Source: Nocardia coubleae NBRC 108252 (GTDB lineage Bacteria; Actinomycetota; Actinomycetes; Mycobacteriales; Mycobacteriaceae). From it: 64,000 nt of DNA. The stretch is taken from assembly GCF_001612805.1 (NCBI RefSeq), contig NZ_BDBD01000011.1, forward strand, positions 496,001 to 560,000, given 5' to 3'. Every line of letters begins with the position of its first letter. Position 1 is the first letter of the stretch. Below are positions 7,464 to 16,467 of this stretch, piece by piece. Under the pieces are notes generated by a model. The model ran no database searches, was not told the DNA's origin, and saw only the letters and a list, made by a program, of their open reading frames with translations. A program made the position numbers and the translations under genes.

Positions 7464-8894
7464 ATGGCCGAGAAGACGATCGATCCGGACGAGTTGGCAA
7501 CCTGCCTGCGGGTGCTCGAACAGGCCGGGCAGCTGGAAAAGGAACACCCCGATTCGATCGCGGTGCAGCGCGCGGTGGGCCACATGTTCAAAAAGCTCAA
7601 GCAGCGCCGCAGAATCGAGGCAAGACAGCAGGTCGCCGAAGCCGACCGCGCCGTGATCGCCGCGACCGCGACCGGTTCGCCGCAGCGCATCGACGACGAG
7701 ACCGCGGGCATCCCGATCAAGTCCGCCGCCGACGGCGAAACCGCGGGAACGCTCGTGCGGGCACGCCCCTGCTACATCTGCAAGCAGCGCTACACCCAGG
7801 TCGACGCCTTCTATCACCAGCTGTGCCCCGAGTGCGCGGCGTCGAGCCACGCCAAACGCGACGCCCGCACCGACCTGTCCGGCAAGCGTGCGCTGCTCAC
7901 CGGTGGCCGCGCCAAGATCGGCATGTACATCGCGCTGCGGCTGCTGCGCGACGGCGCCCACACCACGATCACCACCCGGTTCCCCAACGACGCCATCCGC
8001 CGCTTCGCCGCGATGGAGGACAGCGGCGACTGGCTGCACCGGCTGCGCATCGTCGGGATCGACCTGCGTGACCCGGCCCAGGTGGTCGCCCTCGCCGATG
8101 ATGTCGCGGCGCAGGGCCCGCTCGACATCCTGATCAACAACGCCGCCCAGACCGTTCGCCGTTCGGCCGGTGCCTACAGCGCGCTCGTCGAGGCCGAGTC
8201 CGCGCCGCTGCCCGTCGGCATGCTGCCGGAGATGGTCACCTTCGGCAAGACGATGCAGGCGCATCCGACCGCGCTCACCGCCTCGCTCACGCCGTCACTG
8301 TCGGCTGTCGACGTCGCCGAATTGGCCCTGGTCGCGGGCTCGGCGACGCCGGAGCGGATCGCGGCGGGTGTGGCCATCGACGCCGGTGGGCTCGTGCCGG
8401 ATCTGGCGCACACCAACAGCTGGGTGCAGACCGTCGGCGAGGTGGACGCCACCGAGCTGCTCGAGGTGCAGCTGTGCAATTCGGTGGCGCCGTTCATCCT
8501 GGTGTCGCGGCTGCGTCCGGCGATGGCGGCGGCGCCGGGCAGGCGCAAGTACGTGGTGAACGTGTCGGCGATGGAGGGCCAGTTCAGTCGCGGCTACAAG
8601 GGCCCCGGTCACCCGCACACGAATATGGCCAAGGCCGCGTTGAACATGCTCACCCGCACCAGTGCGCTGGAGATGTTCGAGTCCGATTCGATCCTGATGA
8701 CCGCGGTCGACACCGGGTGGATCACCGACGAGCGTCCGCACTACACCAAGGTCCGTCTGGCCGAGGAGGGCTTCCACGCTCCCCTCGATCTGGTCGACGG
8801 CGCCGCCCGCGTCTACGACCCGATCGTGCAGGGCGAGAACGGCGTCGACCTCTACGGGTGCTTCTTGAAGGACTACCGGCCGTCACCCTGGTGA
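7464..8894 (+). CDS. SDR family oxidoreductase with N-terminal zinc ribbon
   Basis: About 476 residues from this start (in-frame alternatives at 7410 and 7449; no convincing ribosome-binding site decides). The N-terminal 90 residues are charged and helical. A four-cysteine zinc-ribbon follows (CYICKQRY and LCPECA), then a Rossmann short-chain dehydrogenase domain: RALLTGGRAKIGMYIA for the cofactor loop, DILINNAAQTV in place of NNAG, and NVSAMEGQF. Where classical enzymes have YxxxK this one reads HTNMAKAALNML, with threonine at the tyrosine position and the lysine kept; this phrasing is typical of its own subfamily. It is cytoplasmic and of unknown substrate. Confidence 0.75.
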   Translation: MAEKTIDPDELATCLRVLEQAGQLEKEHPDSIAVQRAVGHMFKKLKQRRRIEARQQVAEADRAVIAATATGSPQRIDDETAGIPIKSAADGETAGTLVRARPCYICKQRYTQVDAFYHQLCPECAASSHAKRDARTDLSGKRALLTGGRAKIGMYIALRLLRDGAHTTITTRFPNDAIRRFAAMEDSGDWLHRLRIVGIDLRDPAQVVALADDVAAQGPLDILINNAAQTVRRSAGAYSALVEAESAPLPVGMLPEMVTFGKTMQAHPTALTASLTPSLSAVDVAELALVAGSATPERIAAGVAIDAGGLVPDLAHTNSWVQTVGEVDATELLEVQLCNSVAPFILVSRLRPAMAAAPGRRKYVVNVSAMEGQFSRGYKGPGHPHTNMAKAALNMLTRTSALEMFESDSILMTAVDTGWITDERPHYTKVRLAEEGFHAPLDLVDGAARVYDPIVQGENGVDLYGCFLKDYRPSPW

Positions 8895-8965
8895 TCACCT
8901 GGTCGATGCCGAACCGGAATGTTGATCATGATTCCGATCGGCGGGCGGCCGCTTAATCTGGATAT

Positions 8966-9340
8966 GTGCCGTTCCGGGTGTTGGCCGATCTGATCGCCGT
9001 CACCCACGTCGCGTTCATCGCGTACGTGGTCGCCGGCGGTTTCGTGGCGTGGCGGTGGCCGCGCACCATCGGTGCCCACCTGCTCGCCGCGTCCTGGGGT
9101 TTCGGCACCATCCTCATCGGTTTCGACTGTCCCCTGACCTACGCCGAGAACTGGGCCCGCGCTCGTGCGGGCGTTGCCGGCCTCCCCGAAGCCGGTTTCA
9201 TCGACCATTACCTCACCGGCGTGATCTATCCCGACAGCGCCCTCGGGCTGGTCCGGGCGGTGGCCGCGACCGCCGTCCTGGTCTCCTGGCTGGGCTACCT
9301 GCGCCTGCACCACCGCTCGGTCACGTCAGACACCGCGTGA
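8966..9340 (+). CDS. DUF2784 family membrane protein
   Basis: Protein of 124 residues with three or four hydrophobic helices. It carries the DUF2784 signatures: VTHVAFIAYVVAGG in the first helix, a central GFDCPLTYAENWARARAG loop with one cysteine, and GFIDHYLTGVIYP before the last helix. The family is widespread in bacteria as a small inner-membrane protein, function unknown. The start is a GTG; there is no strong ribosome-binding site. Its 3' end overlaps the convergent thioesterase gene by 20 bases, so both transcripts read through each other's tail. Confidence 0.75.
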   Translation: MPFRVLADLIAVTHVAFIAYVVAGGFVAWRWPRTIGAHLLAASWGFGTILIGFDCPLTYAENWARARAGVAGLPEAGFIDHYLTGVIYPDSALGLVRAVAATAVLVSWLGYLRLHHRSVTSDTA

Positions 9341-10073
9341 TTTCCTCGGCGACCACACCGGGCTCGTCGTCGAAGTAGAAGTGCCCACCGGGGAAGGTGT
9401 GCAGGCTGAACGGTCCATCGGTGATCGTCTGCCACTGCTCGGCCTGAGCTCGGCTCGTGGTGGGATCCTCGGTACTGACGAAGGCGGCCACCGGGCAATC
9501 GAGCACCGGGCCCGGCCGGTGGCGATAGGTCTCGACGGCCTGGTAGTCGGCGCGGACACCGGGCAGAACCAGGTCGGCCAGGCTCGGCTCGGTGCGCAGC
9601 AGCCGCACCGGCGCCGGATCGGCGGCCAGGCGCTCCAGGTTGTCGATGAGGTCGGCGTCGGAGGCCTTGTGCAGGAGTCCCGTCTCGACGAAATCCGGTG
9701 CGGGACGGCCGGAGACGATCAGTTCCCGCACCGGTTGCCCGCCTGCCGCGAGCCGCCGCGCCACCTCGTAGGCGACGGTGGCGCCCATGCTGTGACCGAA
9801 CAGGGCGCGCGGAGCGGGTGGCTGCCGCAGCAGATCGGCGGCGATGCGGTCGGCCAGCTCGTGCAGGTCGGTGATGAGCGGGTCGCCGAGGCGGTCCTGG
9901 CGCCCCGGGTACTGCGCGGCGAGGACCTCGATGCCGGGACCGAGGTGGCGGGCGAGGTCGCGGTAGAAGGCGGCGGACGCACCACCGGGCGGGAGGCAGA
10001 CCAATTGCCTGCGCCGGGCCGCATCGAGACGTAGCGCCCGAATCCATTGCGTTGCAGCAGTGTTCACTCGCAC
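9321..10073 (-). CDS. Type II thioesterase (alpha/beta hydrolase)
   Basis: Protein of 250 residues, the normal size of a stand-alone thioesterase of polyketide and non-ribosomal peptide systems. It has LVCLPPGGASAAFYRDLA at the N-terminus, the nucleophile elbow ALFGHSMGATVAYE, STEDPTT near the usual aspartate region, and the catalytic histidine in FPGGHFYF. Such enzymes clear aberrant acyl groups from carrier proteins or release products. No PKS or NRPS megasynthase is present in the window, so its partner must be elsewhere. It follows the TetR gene upstream by 15 bases on the same strand and is probably co-transcribed with it. Confidence 0.85.
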   Translation of the reverse strand: MRVNTAATQWIRALRLDAARRRQLVCLPPGGASAAFYRDLARHLGPGIEVLAAQYPGRQDRLGDPLITDLHELADRIAADLLRQPPAPRALFGHSMGATVAYEVARRLAAGGQPVRELIVSGRPAPDFVETGLLHKASDADLIDNLERLAADPAPVRLLRTEPSLADLVLPGVRADYQAVETYRHRPGPVLDCPVAAFVSTEDPTTSRAQAEQWQTITDGPFSLHTFPGGHFYFDDEPGVVAEEITRCLT

Positions 10074-10088
10074 TGTTCCCTTTCCCGG

Positions 10089-10658
10089 TCAGCTGCCCGC
10101 GAGGGCGCGCACGGCGGTCGACAGCTGGTCGCCGTCGAGAAGAGTTTCGCCGGGCTTCAACAGCCACAGCACACCGAGGCCCTGCGCGAGGACGAAGTAC
10201 AGGCGGCCGATGGCTTCGGCCTGCGCTTCGTCCAGGTCGGGATGGGCTGCCCGGAGATCGGCCGCGAGATCACGGTAGGCCTCGTCGAGCTGGTCTCCGA
10301 GCTGGGAGCGCGCTTCTTCGGAGCGCACGATGCGGACGATGTTCTCCAGGCTGGCCAGCATCGCCTCGTGGTTGTCGGCGAAGACCGCAGGCATGCCGTT
10401 CCACAGGCGGGCGAGACCGGACAGCGGTGAGCCGCCCGCACCTTCCTCGATGAGTCCGCGCATCCCCTCCCCCAGCGCGTCGCCGAGCGCCTCACTGAGC
10501 GCCTCGGTGACCAGGCGATCCTTGGAGCCGAAGTGGTAGCCGATGGCGGCCAGGCTCACCCCGGCGGCGGCGGCGATATCGCGTGCGGTCGCCTTGGCCA
10601 CCCCGCGCTCCATGATCACTTTGCGCGCCCCGGCCAGCAGATCTTCTCGATTGCCCAT
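10089..10658 (-). CDS. TetR family transcriptional regulator
   Basis: Protein of 189 residues. The N-terminal DNA-binding part reads MGNREDLLAGARKVI, then the helix-turn-helix ATARDIAAAAGVSLAAIGYH and FGSKDRL; the remainder is the helical effector domain. It is divergent from the FAD monooxygenase at 10768 and lies upstream of the thioesterase. The intergenic region carries a palindrome and four related repeats (10682-10739), so the simplest model is that this protein represses both its own operon and the monooxygenase. The inducer is unknown; a lipophilic or aromatic substrate of the monooxygenase would be typical. Confidence 0.85.
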   Translation of the reverse strand: MGNREDLLAGARKVIMERGVAKATARDIAAAAGVSLAAIGYHFGSKDRLVTEALSEALGDALGEGMRGLIEEGAGGSPLSGLARLWNGMPAVFADNHEAMLASLENIVRIVRSEEARSQLGDQLDEAYRDLAADLRAAHPDLDEAQAEAIGRLYFVLAQGLGVLWLLKPGETLLDGDQLSTAVRALAGS

Positions 10659-10681
10659 GACGGCGAGACTACCCGACCGTC

Positions 10682-10739
10682 TTAGACATTTGTACTAGAC
10701 ATCCGTGCAAACCTCTGTTAGACATTGGTCTAAGACATT
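10682..10739. promoter_or_regulatory. Probable TetR operator with repeated TTAGACATT units
   Basis: A perfect inverted repeat, TTAGAC-attg-GTCTAA, occupies 10718-10733. The unit TTAGACATT or close variants also begin at 10682, 10695, 10718 and 10731. The block lies between the divergent TetR and monooxygenase starts, where a repressor would be expected to bind. Binding by the TetR at 10089-10658 is inferred. Confidence 0.6.
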
Positions 10740-10767
10740 CGTTCAAGTTTTCGAGGCGGGACACACT

Positions 10768-11979
10768 ATGACCTCTACTGCACTGCACGTTCTGGTCGCC
10801 GGCGGCGGCATCGCGGGCAATACGGTCGCACTCCAGTTGCTGCGCAAGGGCATTCGCACCACAGTGGTGGAGCGGGCGGCGGTCCCCCGGCCCGGCGGGC
10901 AGGCGGTGGATCTGCGCGGACCGAGCAAGGAAGCCGTCGAACGCATGGGGCTGATGGAGGGCATCCGCAAGTACCAGCTCGACGAACGCGGGATGGCCTA
11001 TGTCGACGGTGACGGTCGCGTCTATGCCCGTATGGCGATGGAGGACTTCGACGGTAAGGGCGCCGTCGCCGATATCGAGATCACCCGTGGCGATCTCAAT
11101 CAGGTGTTGCTCGACGCGGTCACCGCAGCCGACAACGGTCACCTCGACTACCGCTACGGCGACTGGATCGAGCGCGTCGAGCAGGACGACACCGGTGTGG
11201 ACGTCACTTTCGCCTCGGGCGAGACCGGGCGCTTCGATCTGGTGATCGGCGCCGACGGCGTGCATTCGGCGACCCGCCGCCTGGTGTTCGGCCCGGAAGA
11301 CCGGTTCGTCACCAACCTCGGCGCCTACGGCGCGTTCTTCACGATGCCGACACCCGCCGACGCCGAACCGGGCTGGTTCGCCATGCGCCTGCTGCCCGGC
11401 ACGATGGTCGGCATCCGGCCCGACGGCGACCCGGCCACCGCGAAGGCCATCATCATGGTGCGCACCGGCATCGATCCCGCCCTGCGCCGCGACCCCGAAG
11501 CCCAGCGTTCACTGCTCCGAGAAGCTCTCCGTGACACGGGCTGGCGGGCCCCGGAGATCCTGGCCGCGATGGAGACCACACCGGACTTCTACTTCGACGA
11601 CCTCGCCCGCGTCGACGTGCCCGAACTGGCCGTCGGCCGGGTCACACTGGTCGGCGACGCGGGGTATTGCGGTTCTCCGCTGACGGGCATGGGCACCGCG
11701 ATGGCGATCGTCGGCGGGTACGTGCTGGCCGCCGAGATCGCCGCCACGCCGCACGATCTACCCGCCGCACTGCGCCGCTACCAGGACACGATCACCCCAT
11801 TCCTGGCCAAGGCCAAGGAGATTCCCGGTGGCGGCATCGACATGATGGTGCCGCGCAGTGCCGTGATGACCCGGATGATGCGGGTCAGTGTGCGGCTGCT
11901 GACATCGCGGCCGATGCGCCCGCTCACCGCGAAACTGTTCTTCGCCGACAACGAGGACTTCGCCCTGCCGCGCTACTGA
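10768..11979 (+). CDS. FAD-dependent monooxygenase (aromatic hydroxylase/TetX-like)
   Basis: Protein of 403 residues from ATG 10768. The FAD-binding dinucleotide motif is VLVAGGGIAGNTVALQLL at the N-terminus; the second FAD region is LVIGADGVHSATR (the DG motif), and the third is VTLVGDAGYCGSPLTGMGTA (the GD motif that contacts the ribityl chain). This is the class A flavoprotein hydroxylase layout, which uses NAD(P)H and oxygen to hydroxylate aromatic or polyketide-like molecules, sometimes inactivating antibiotics as in TetX. The substrate cannot be told from sequence. It is transcribed away from a TetR gene with a repeat-rich operator between them, which fits substrate-inducible expression. 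Confidence 0.85.
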   Translation: MTSTALHVLVAGGGIAGNTVALQLLRKGIRTTVVERAAVPRPGGQAVDLRGPSKEAVERMGLMEGIRKYQLDERGMAYVDGDGRVYARMAMEDFDGKGAVADIEITRGDLNQVLLDAVTAADNGHLDYRYGDWIERVEQDDTGVDVTFASGETGRFDLVIGADGVHSATRRLVFGPEDRFVTNLGAYGAFFTMPTPADAEPGWFAMRLLPGTMVGIRPDGDPATAKAIIMVRTGIDPALRRDPEAQRSLLREALRDTGWRAPEILAAMETTPDFYFDDLARVDVPELAVGRVTLVGDAGYCGSPLTGMGTAMAIVGGYVLAAEIAATPHDLPAALRRYQDTITPFLAKAKEIPGGGIDMMVPRSAVMTRMMRVSVRLLTSRPMRPLTAKLFFADNEDFALPRY

Positions 11980-12006
11980 GTGCGGGCGCCTGGTTACTCT
12001 CGGAAC

Positions 12007-13047
12007 GTGGCGCAGCCGATCATCCTCGACGTCGATACCGGGATCGACGACTCCCTGGCCATGCTCTATCTGCTCGCTTCACCGGAGGCCGAGATCCTCG
12101 GGATCGCCGCCACGGCGGGCAATGTGCCTGCCGCGCAGGTGGCGGCCAATACGCTCGCCGTGCTGGATCTCGGCCGGGCACCCGAGATCGAGGTGGCGCT
12201 GGGGGCGGCCGAACCGCTGGCGATACCGCTGCGCACCACCGAGGACACGCACGGTCCGCAAGGGCTCGGGTACGCCGTCCTGCCGCTGTCGCCACGCGAG
12301 GTGTCGGAGCGGTCGGCGGCGCGGATGTGGGTGGATTTGGCGCGTGCGAATCCGGGTACGGCGATCGGGTTGTGCACCGGCCCGCTCACCAATCTGGCAC
12401 TGGCCTTGCGGATGGAACCCGAGCTTCCCCGGCTGTTGCGCAGATTGGTCGTGATGGGTGGGGCGTTCAATCACCCCGGCAATACGACGCCGACCAACGA
12501 GTGGAACATCCACGTCGATCCGGAAGCGGCCAAGGAGGTGTTCGACGCCTTCTCCGCCGCACCGCCGGATCGTCGCCCGCTGGTGTGCGCGCTCGACATC
12601 ACCGAGAGAATCGAGATGCGGCCCGAGCATCTCGTCCTGCTGGCCGAAGCGGCGGGTAATGCCTCGCCGGATCTGGTCGCGGCGGGCCATCCGGTCGAAT
12701 GGCGTTCGGCCGCGACCAATCCGATCGTGCGGTACCTCACCGACGCGGTGCGCTTCTATTTCGACTTCCACCACCAGTACGACCTGGGGTACCTCGCGCA
12801 CATGCACGACCCGTTCGCCGCCGCCGTCGCCCTCGATCACACGCTGGCGACCACCCGGCCGGCGACCGTCGACGTGGAACTGGCGGGCATCATCACCCGG
12901 GCCACGACCGTGGCCGACTGGGCGGGCATGTGGGGCCGGGAACCCAACGCCGACATCGTGATCGACACCGACCCGGCCGTGTTCTTCGACCGTCTCGTCA
13001 CCCGCGTCGGAGCGTTCGCGCGACGCCTGTACCCGGAGCACTCATGA
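12007..13047 (+). CDS. Nucleoside hydrolase (inosine-uridine preferring family)
   Basis: Protein of about 346 residues starting at GTG (another in-frame GTG lies 27 bases upstream, right after the previous stop). The calcium-binding, catalytic aspartate cluster is at the N-terminus in ILDVDTGIDDSLAM. A ribose-binding NHPGNTTPTNEWNIHVDPEA segment and a C-terminal HMHDPFAAAVALDH with the last calcium ligand complete the family signature. The enzyme would hydrolyse the N-glycosidic bond of nucleosides to a base and ribose in salvage. Its end overlaps the downstream amidohydrolase by ATGA, suggesting one transcript and a joint degradation role. Confidence 0.88.
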   Translation: MAQPIILDVDTGIDDSLAMLYLLASPEAEILGIAATAGNVPAAQVAANTLAVLDLGRAPEIEVALGAAEPLAIPLRTTEDTHGPQGLGYAVLPLSPREVSERSAARMWVDLARANPGTAIGLCTGPLTNLALALRMEPELPRLLRRLVVMGGAFNHPGNTTPTNEWNIHVDPEAAKEVFDAFSAAPPDRRPLVCALDITERIEMRPEHLVLLAEAAGNASPDLVAAGHPVEWRSAATNPIVRYLTDAVRFYFDFHHQYDLGYLAHMHDPFAAAVALDHTLATTRPATVDVELAGIITRATTVADWAGMWGREPNADIVIDTDPAVFFDRLVTRVGAFARRLYPEHS

Positions 13048-13931
13048 CCATCGATACCGTCACCTATCTCGCCGACTTCCGCCGCAGGCTGGAGCTGCCC
13101 GCGATCGTCGACGTGCACACCCATTTCATGCCCGATCAGGTGATGCGCAAGGTGTGGGCCTACTTCGACACGGCGGGCCCCCTCACCGGCCGCCCCTGGC
13201 CGATCACCTATCGCGACGACGAACAGGTGCGCCTGAAAACGTTGCGCGACTTCGGTGTTCGGGCCTTCACCTCCTTGGTGTACCCGCACAAACCGAACAT
13301 GGGTGAGTGGCTCAACGAGTGGACCGCCGAGTTCGCCGCCCGCACCCCCGACTGCCTGCACACCGCCACCTTCTACCCCGAACCCGACGCGCCACGGTAT
13401 GTGGCCGACGCGATCGAGCGCGGTGCGCGAATCTTCAAGGTGCACATCCAGGTCGGCGCGTTCTCCCCGCTCGACCCACTGCTCGACCCGGTGTGGGCGA
13501 TCCTCGCCGACACCGGCGTCCCCGTCCTCATCCACTGTGGTTCGGGCCCCGCCCCCGGCGAGTTCACCGGCCCCGACCCCATCGCCGAACTCCTGCGCCG
13601 CTTCCCCACCCTGCGCCTGATCATCGCCCACATGGGCACCCCCGAATACCGCGAATTCCTCGACCTGGCCGAGCGATACCCGCAGCTCTATCTCGACACG
13701 ACCATGGTCTGGACCGACTTCAGCGAGGCAGGCGCCCCCTTCCCCACCGACCAAAAAGACCGCCTACCCGCTTTCGGCCACCGCATCCTCTTCGGCAGCG
13801 ATTTCCCCAACATTCCTTACCCCTACGCCGAGGCCGTCGCCGCTCTCGAACGCCTCGACCTCGGCCACGACTGGCTCCGAAAGGTGTGCCACGACAACGC
13901 CGTCCACCTGTTCGACCTCGACGCGTCCTAG
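13044..13931 (+). CDS. Amidohydrolase family 2 (TIM-barrel metal hydrolase/decarboxylase)
   Basis: Protein of 295 residues. The metal site of the amidohydrolase superfamily is visible: VDVHTHFMP (HxH), a histidine in VLIHCGSG, another in LIIAHMGTPEY, and the catalytic aspartate in LFGSDFPNIPYPY. The FKVHIQVG strand has a lysine and histidine near the metal. Subgroup 2 members hydrolyse or decarboxylate small cyclic acids. It overlaps the nucleoside hydrolase by four bases, so it probably acts on a related base or sugar derivative, though the reaction cannot be stated. Confidence 0.8.
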   Translation: MTIDTVTYLADFRRRLELPAIVDVHTHFMPDQVMRKVWAYFDTAGPLTGRPWPITYRDDEQVRLKTLRDFGVRAFTSLVYPHKPNMGEWLNEWTAEFAARTPDCLHTATFYPEPDAPRYVADAIERGARIFKVHIQVGAFSPLDPLLDPVWAILADTGVPVLIHCGSGPAPGEFTGPDPIAELLRRFPTLRLIIAHMGTPEYREFLDLAERYPQLYLDTTMVWTDFSEAGAPFPTDQKDRLPAFGHRILFGSDFPNIPYPYAEAVAALERLDLGHDWLRKVCHDNAVHLFDLDAS

Positions 13932-13970
13932 TCCTTCCGTGCTGTAAAGAGCCAGTCCAGGCGATCGCTG

Positions 13971-14603
13971 CTATCCACCCGCGGCGACTGTGAACCGAGT
14001 GCGACGGTGGGCGGGACGCTCGGCTTCGTCGAGCAGTGCCACCGCGAAGTCCTCCATCGAAATCCAGGATCGGCCGTCGGCGTCGACCAGAAGGTCATCG
14101 GCGCCGACCCGGTAGTTGCCCGTGCGCACGCCCGGATTCAGTTCGGCCGGTGGGCTCAGATAGGTCCAGTCGGCGGTCGTGTGCGCGCGGCAAGCAGCCA
14201 GTTGCTCCGCGCACGCCTGCGCGATGGCTGCCAATTCCGCGGGGAATCCCGATGTTTCGTGCAACGTGGTGCCCACGCCTGGCACCAGCAGCGTTGCCGC
14301 GCCGCCGACGACAAGCAGCCGGACACCACTGCGCGCGACGCCGTCTAGCATGGCTGCGGCGACGACCGGCAGTTCCGGTTCACGCCCCGGAGCAGGACGA
14401 GTGGCGGCGACCACGACGTCTTGTCCCGCGCTGAGCGCTTCGACCTCGTCCGCGTTCGCGGCATCGCCGATACGCACCCGCACGCCGTCGGGCATATCCA
14501 CAGCCCGGCGCACGACCGCGGTGACGTCGTGTCCGCGTGCGATCGCCTCGGACACCACCCGGCCACCGACCGCTCCGCCCGCCCCGAACACCGTGATACG
14601 CAT
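13971..14603 (-). CDS. NAD(P)-binding NmrA/SDR-like oxidoreductase
   Basis: Protein of 210 residues. An N-terminal Rossmann loop, MRITVFGAGGAVGGRVV, is followed by a beta-alpha fold with DVVVAATRP, VRLLVVGGAAT and a C-terminal TYLSPPAELNPG region, as in atypical short-chain dehydrogenases that resemble quinone reductases or redox sensors. There is no obvious YxxxK. ATG 14603 was chosen because AGGAGG sits seven bases upstream; the frame extends 23 codons further but through AT-rich promoter-like DNA. The upstream region holds a perfect 11-base inverted repeat, so expression is probably controlled by a dedicated regulator. Confidence 0.75.
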   Translation of the reverse strand: MRITVFGAGGAVGGRVVSEAIARGHDVTAVVRRAVDMPDGVRVRIGDAANADEVEALSAGQDVVVAATRPAPGREPELPVVAAAMLDGVARSGVRLLVVGGAATLLVPGVGTTLHETSGFPAELAAIAQACAEQLAACRAHTTADWTYLSPPAELNPGVRTGNYRVGADDLLVDADGRSWISMEDFAVALLDEAERPAHRRTRFTVAAGG

Positions 14604-14648
14604 GATCAAACCTCCTGTGTGACAGCTCGTCTGCCTGACACAGGAAAT

Positions 14649-14699
14649 ATATCTCAATGTTGATCTAATCAATGATGAGGTATCTCACCATTGAGATAT
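14649..14699. promoter_or_regulatory. AT-rich operator-like inverted repeats upstream of the NmrA-like gene
   Basis: ATATCTCAATG at 14649-14659 is repeated as its exact reverse complement at 14689-14699, 29 bases apart. Inside, TATCTCA at 14681-14687 pairs with TGAGATA at 14692-14698 across a four-base gap. The stretch is unusually AT-rich for this chromosome and sits between the oxidoreductase start and the 3' end of the response regulator gene. It looks like a two- or three-site operator; the binding protein is not in view. Confidence 0.5.
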
Positions 14700-15327
14700 C
14701 AAGGCAACTTGGAGGCGTAGACCGCGAGGCGGACGCGGTTGTCGGTGCCGGTTTTGTCGAGCAGGTTGGTGATGTGGGTTTTGACGGTGCTCACGCCGAG
14801 GTGGAGGCGGTCGGCGATCTCCTGGTTGCCGTGGCCTTCGGCTACCAGGCGCAGGACGTCGCGTTCGCGGGGGTGAGGTCGGGTGGGGGTGAGGGGGTTT
14901 CGCGTGGGGTTGTCAGTGCGCGGGTGACGAGTCTGCGGAGCAGGGTGGGTGAGAAGAGGAGGTCGCCTTCGACGGTGCGGCGGATGGCGTCGAGGAGGAC
15001 GGTGGGGTCGGTGTCTTTCACGAAATAGCCTGTGGCGCCTGCGGACAGGGCGGGGAACAGGTGTTCGTCGTCGTCGAAGGTGGTCAGTACCAGGACCTTC
15101 GCCCGGGGGTCGGTGGTGAGAATCTGCCGCGTGGCGCCTATGCCGTCGAGGCCCGGCATGCGCAGGTCCATGATCACCAGGTCGGGGCGTAGTTCGGTGT
15201 GCAGGCGGACCGCTTCGACGCCGTCTGCGGCTTCACCCGCAACGGTGATGTCGTCGGTGTCCTCGATGAGCATCCGCAGTCCGGCCCGGATCAGGCGCTG
15301 GTCGTCGGCGAGTAGTACGCGGATCAC
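14699..15327 (-). pseudogene. NarL/LuxR-type response regulator, frameshifted before the HTH domain
   Basis: The receiver domain is intact: VIRVLLADDQRLIRAG, the phosphorylated aspartate in LVIMDLRMPGLDG, and the lysine in GYFVKDTDP. The frame then runs LTPANATSCAW and stops near 14842. One base later in phase, the expected LuxR domain continues perfectly (RERDVLRLVAEGHG, then GVSTVKTHITNLLDKTGT) to a stop at 14699-14701. The break falls at a run of five G/C bases (14869-14873), where adding one base restores LTPRERDV. It is either a recent inactivation or a homopolymer sequencing error. The GTG start overlaps the histidine kinase stop (GTGA). Confidence 0.75.
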
Positions 15328-16467
15328 TCGTGTCCTCCTCGAGGCCGGTCCGGAAGGTGGGCACGCACGACCCATCGCTGGTCCTCGGCGGCGGCGGTCA
15401 GTGTGCCGCCGGCGAGCTCGGTGCGCTCGCGCATGCCGACGATGCCGTGGCCGGGCGTTGTCGCGGCATTGTCGGCGCCGCTTACGACAGTCAGGGTGAT
15501 GCCGTGGTCGTTCCGATCGATCGTGAATCGCACCGGCACAGCGTGATTGGCGTGCTTCATAACATTGGTGAGTGATTCCTGCACCAGCCGGAGCAGGGTG
15601 AGCCTGCGGATGGCATCGAGCCCATCCAGGTCACCGACGGTCGCCTCGACAGTGAATCCGGCGGCTCGTACGCGTGCGACGGCGGCGTCGATCTCCGCAC
15701 CGACGGCGTCGGGCTCGACCAGCGCCACCTCCCCCCAGCGCGGGATCACGGAGGACCGCGAGCAATCTGCGGATGTCGCCCAGCGCGTCGGTCGCGGTGG
15801 CGCGGACGTCGTCGAGGACCGCCGTGATCCGCGGATCTGCTTGCCGCACAACGTGACCGGCCACCGAGATTCGCAGGATGATCGACGCCATGTGGTGGGC
15901 CACGACGTCGTGTAGTTCCCTGGCCATCGCCGCTCGTTCGTCGAGGCGGGTGCGTGCTTCGGCGTCGGCGGCGCGCAGTCGCAGATTGTCGGCCAGTTCG
16001 CGTTGCCCGCGCAGGTACAACCCCAGCAGCAGCGGCAACCCCACGTAGGCGACGCCCTCGACGAGGGTGGAAGCGCGACCGATGGATGTGTCGTGCAGCC
16101 CGATCCACCCGAGGACAACCGCTGCCGCCCACCCGCCGGTCGCGAGGACCACGGCCGAGCGCCGGTCGGTCCGGGCGACGACATCGACCAGCGCCACGGC
16201 CCCGAGATACGGCACCAGACCGGCAACACCCCACGCCTCGGTCCGAAACATGGGGACCGCCAGCGCTGACAGTACGAGCGACACCGCCAACGGCCACCGC
16301 CGCCCCACAGCGAACACCACCGCGGCGCTCATCGCGAGCACCCAATAGTGCACGGGCACGCGGAACTGACCCGGGTACGTGCTGGCCGCCAGCAGCACCG
16401 GGACCACAGCCACCGGCAGCCACCGCAGCAGGCGGCGCAGGTCAGGGCGAGCACGCACATCGATCAC
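15324..16467 (-). pseudogene. Sensor histidine kinase (HisKA_3 type), frameshifted
   Basis: The N-terminal half has five or six membrane helices (for example LPVAVVPVLLAAST and LPLLLGLYL), then the dimerisation and phosphoacceptor helix DERAAMARELHDVVAHHMAS with the phosphorylated histidine. The HATPase half is intact but in another phase: LTLLRLVQESLTNVMKHAN (N box) and TPGHGIVGMRERTELAGG (G box). The phases switch at a run of six G/C bases, 15731-15736; removing one base would join them. Together with the downstream response regulator this is one two-component system of the DesK/NarX class, probably sensing an envelope signal. The GTG start at 16467 was chosen because membrane helices begin soon after. 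Confidence 0.75.
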
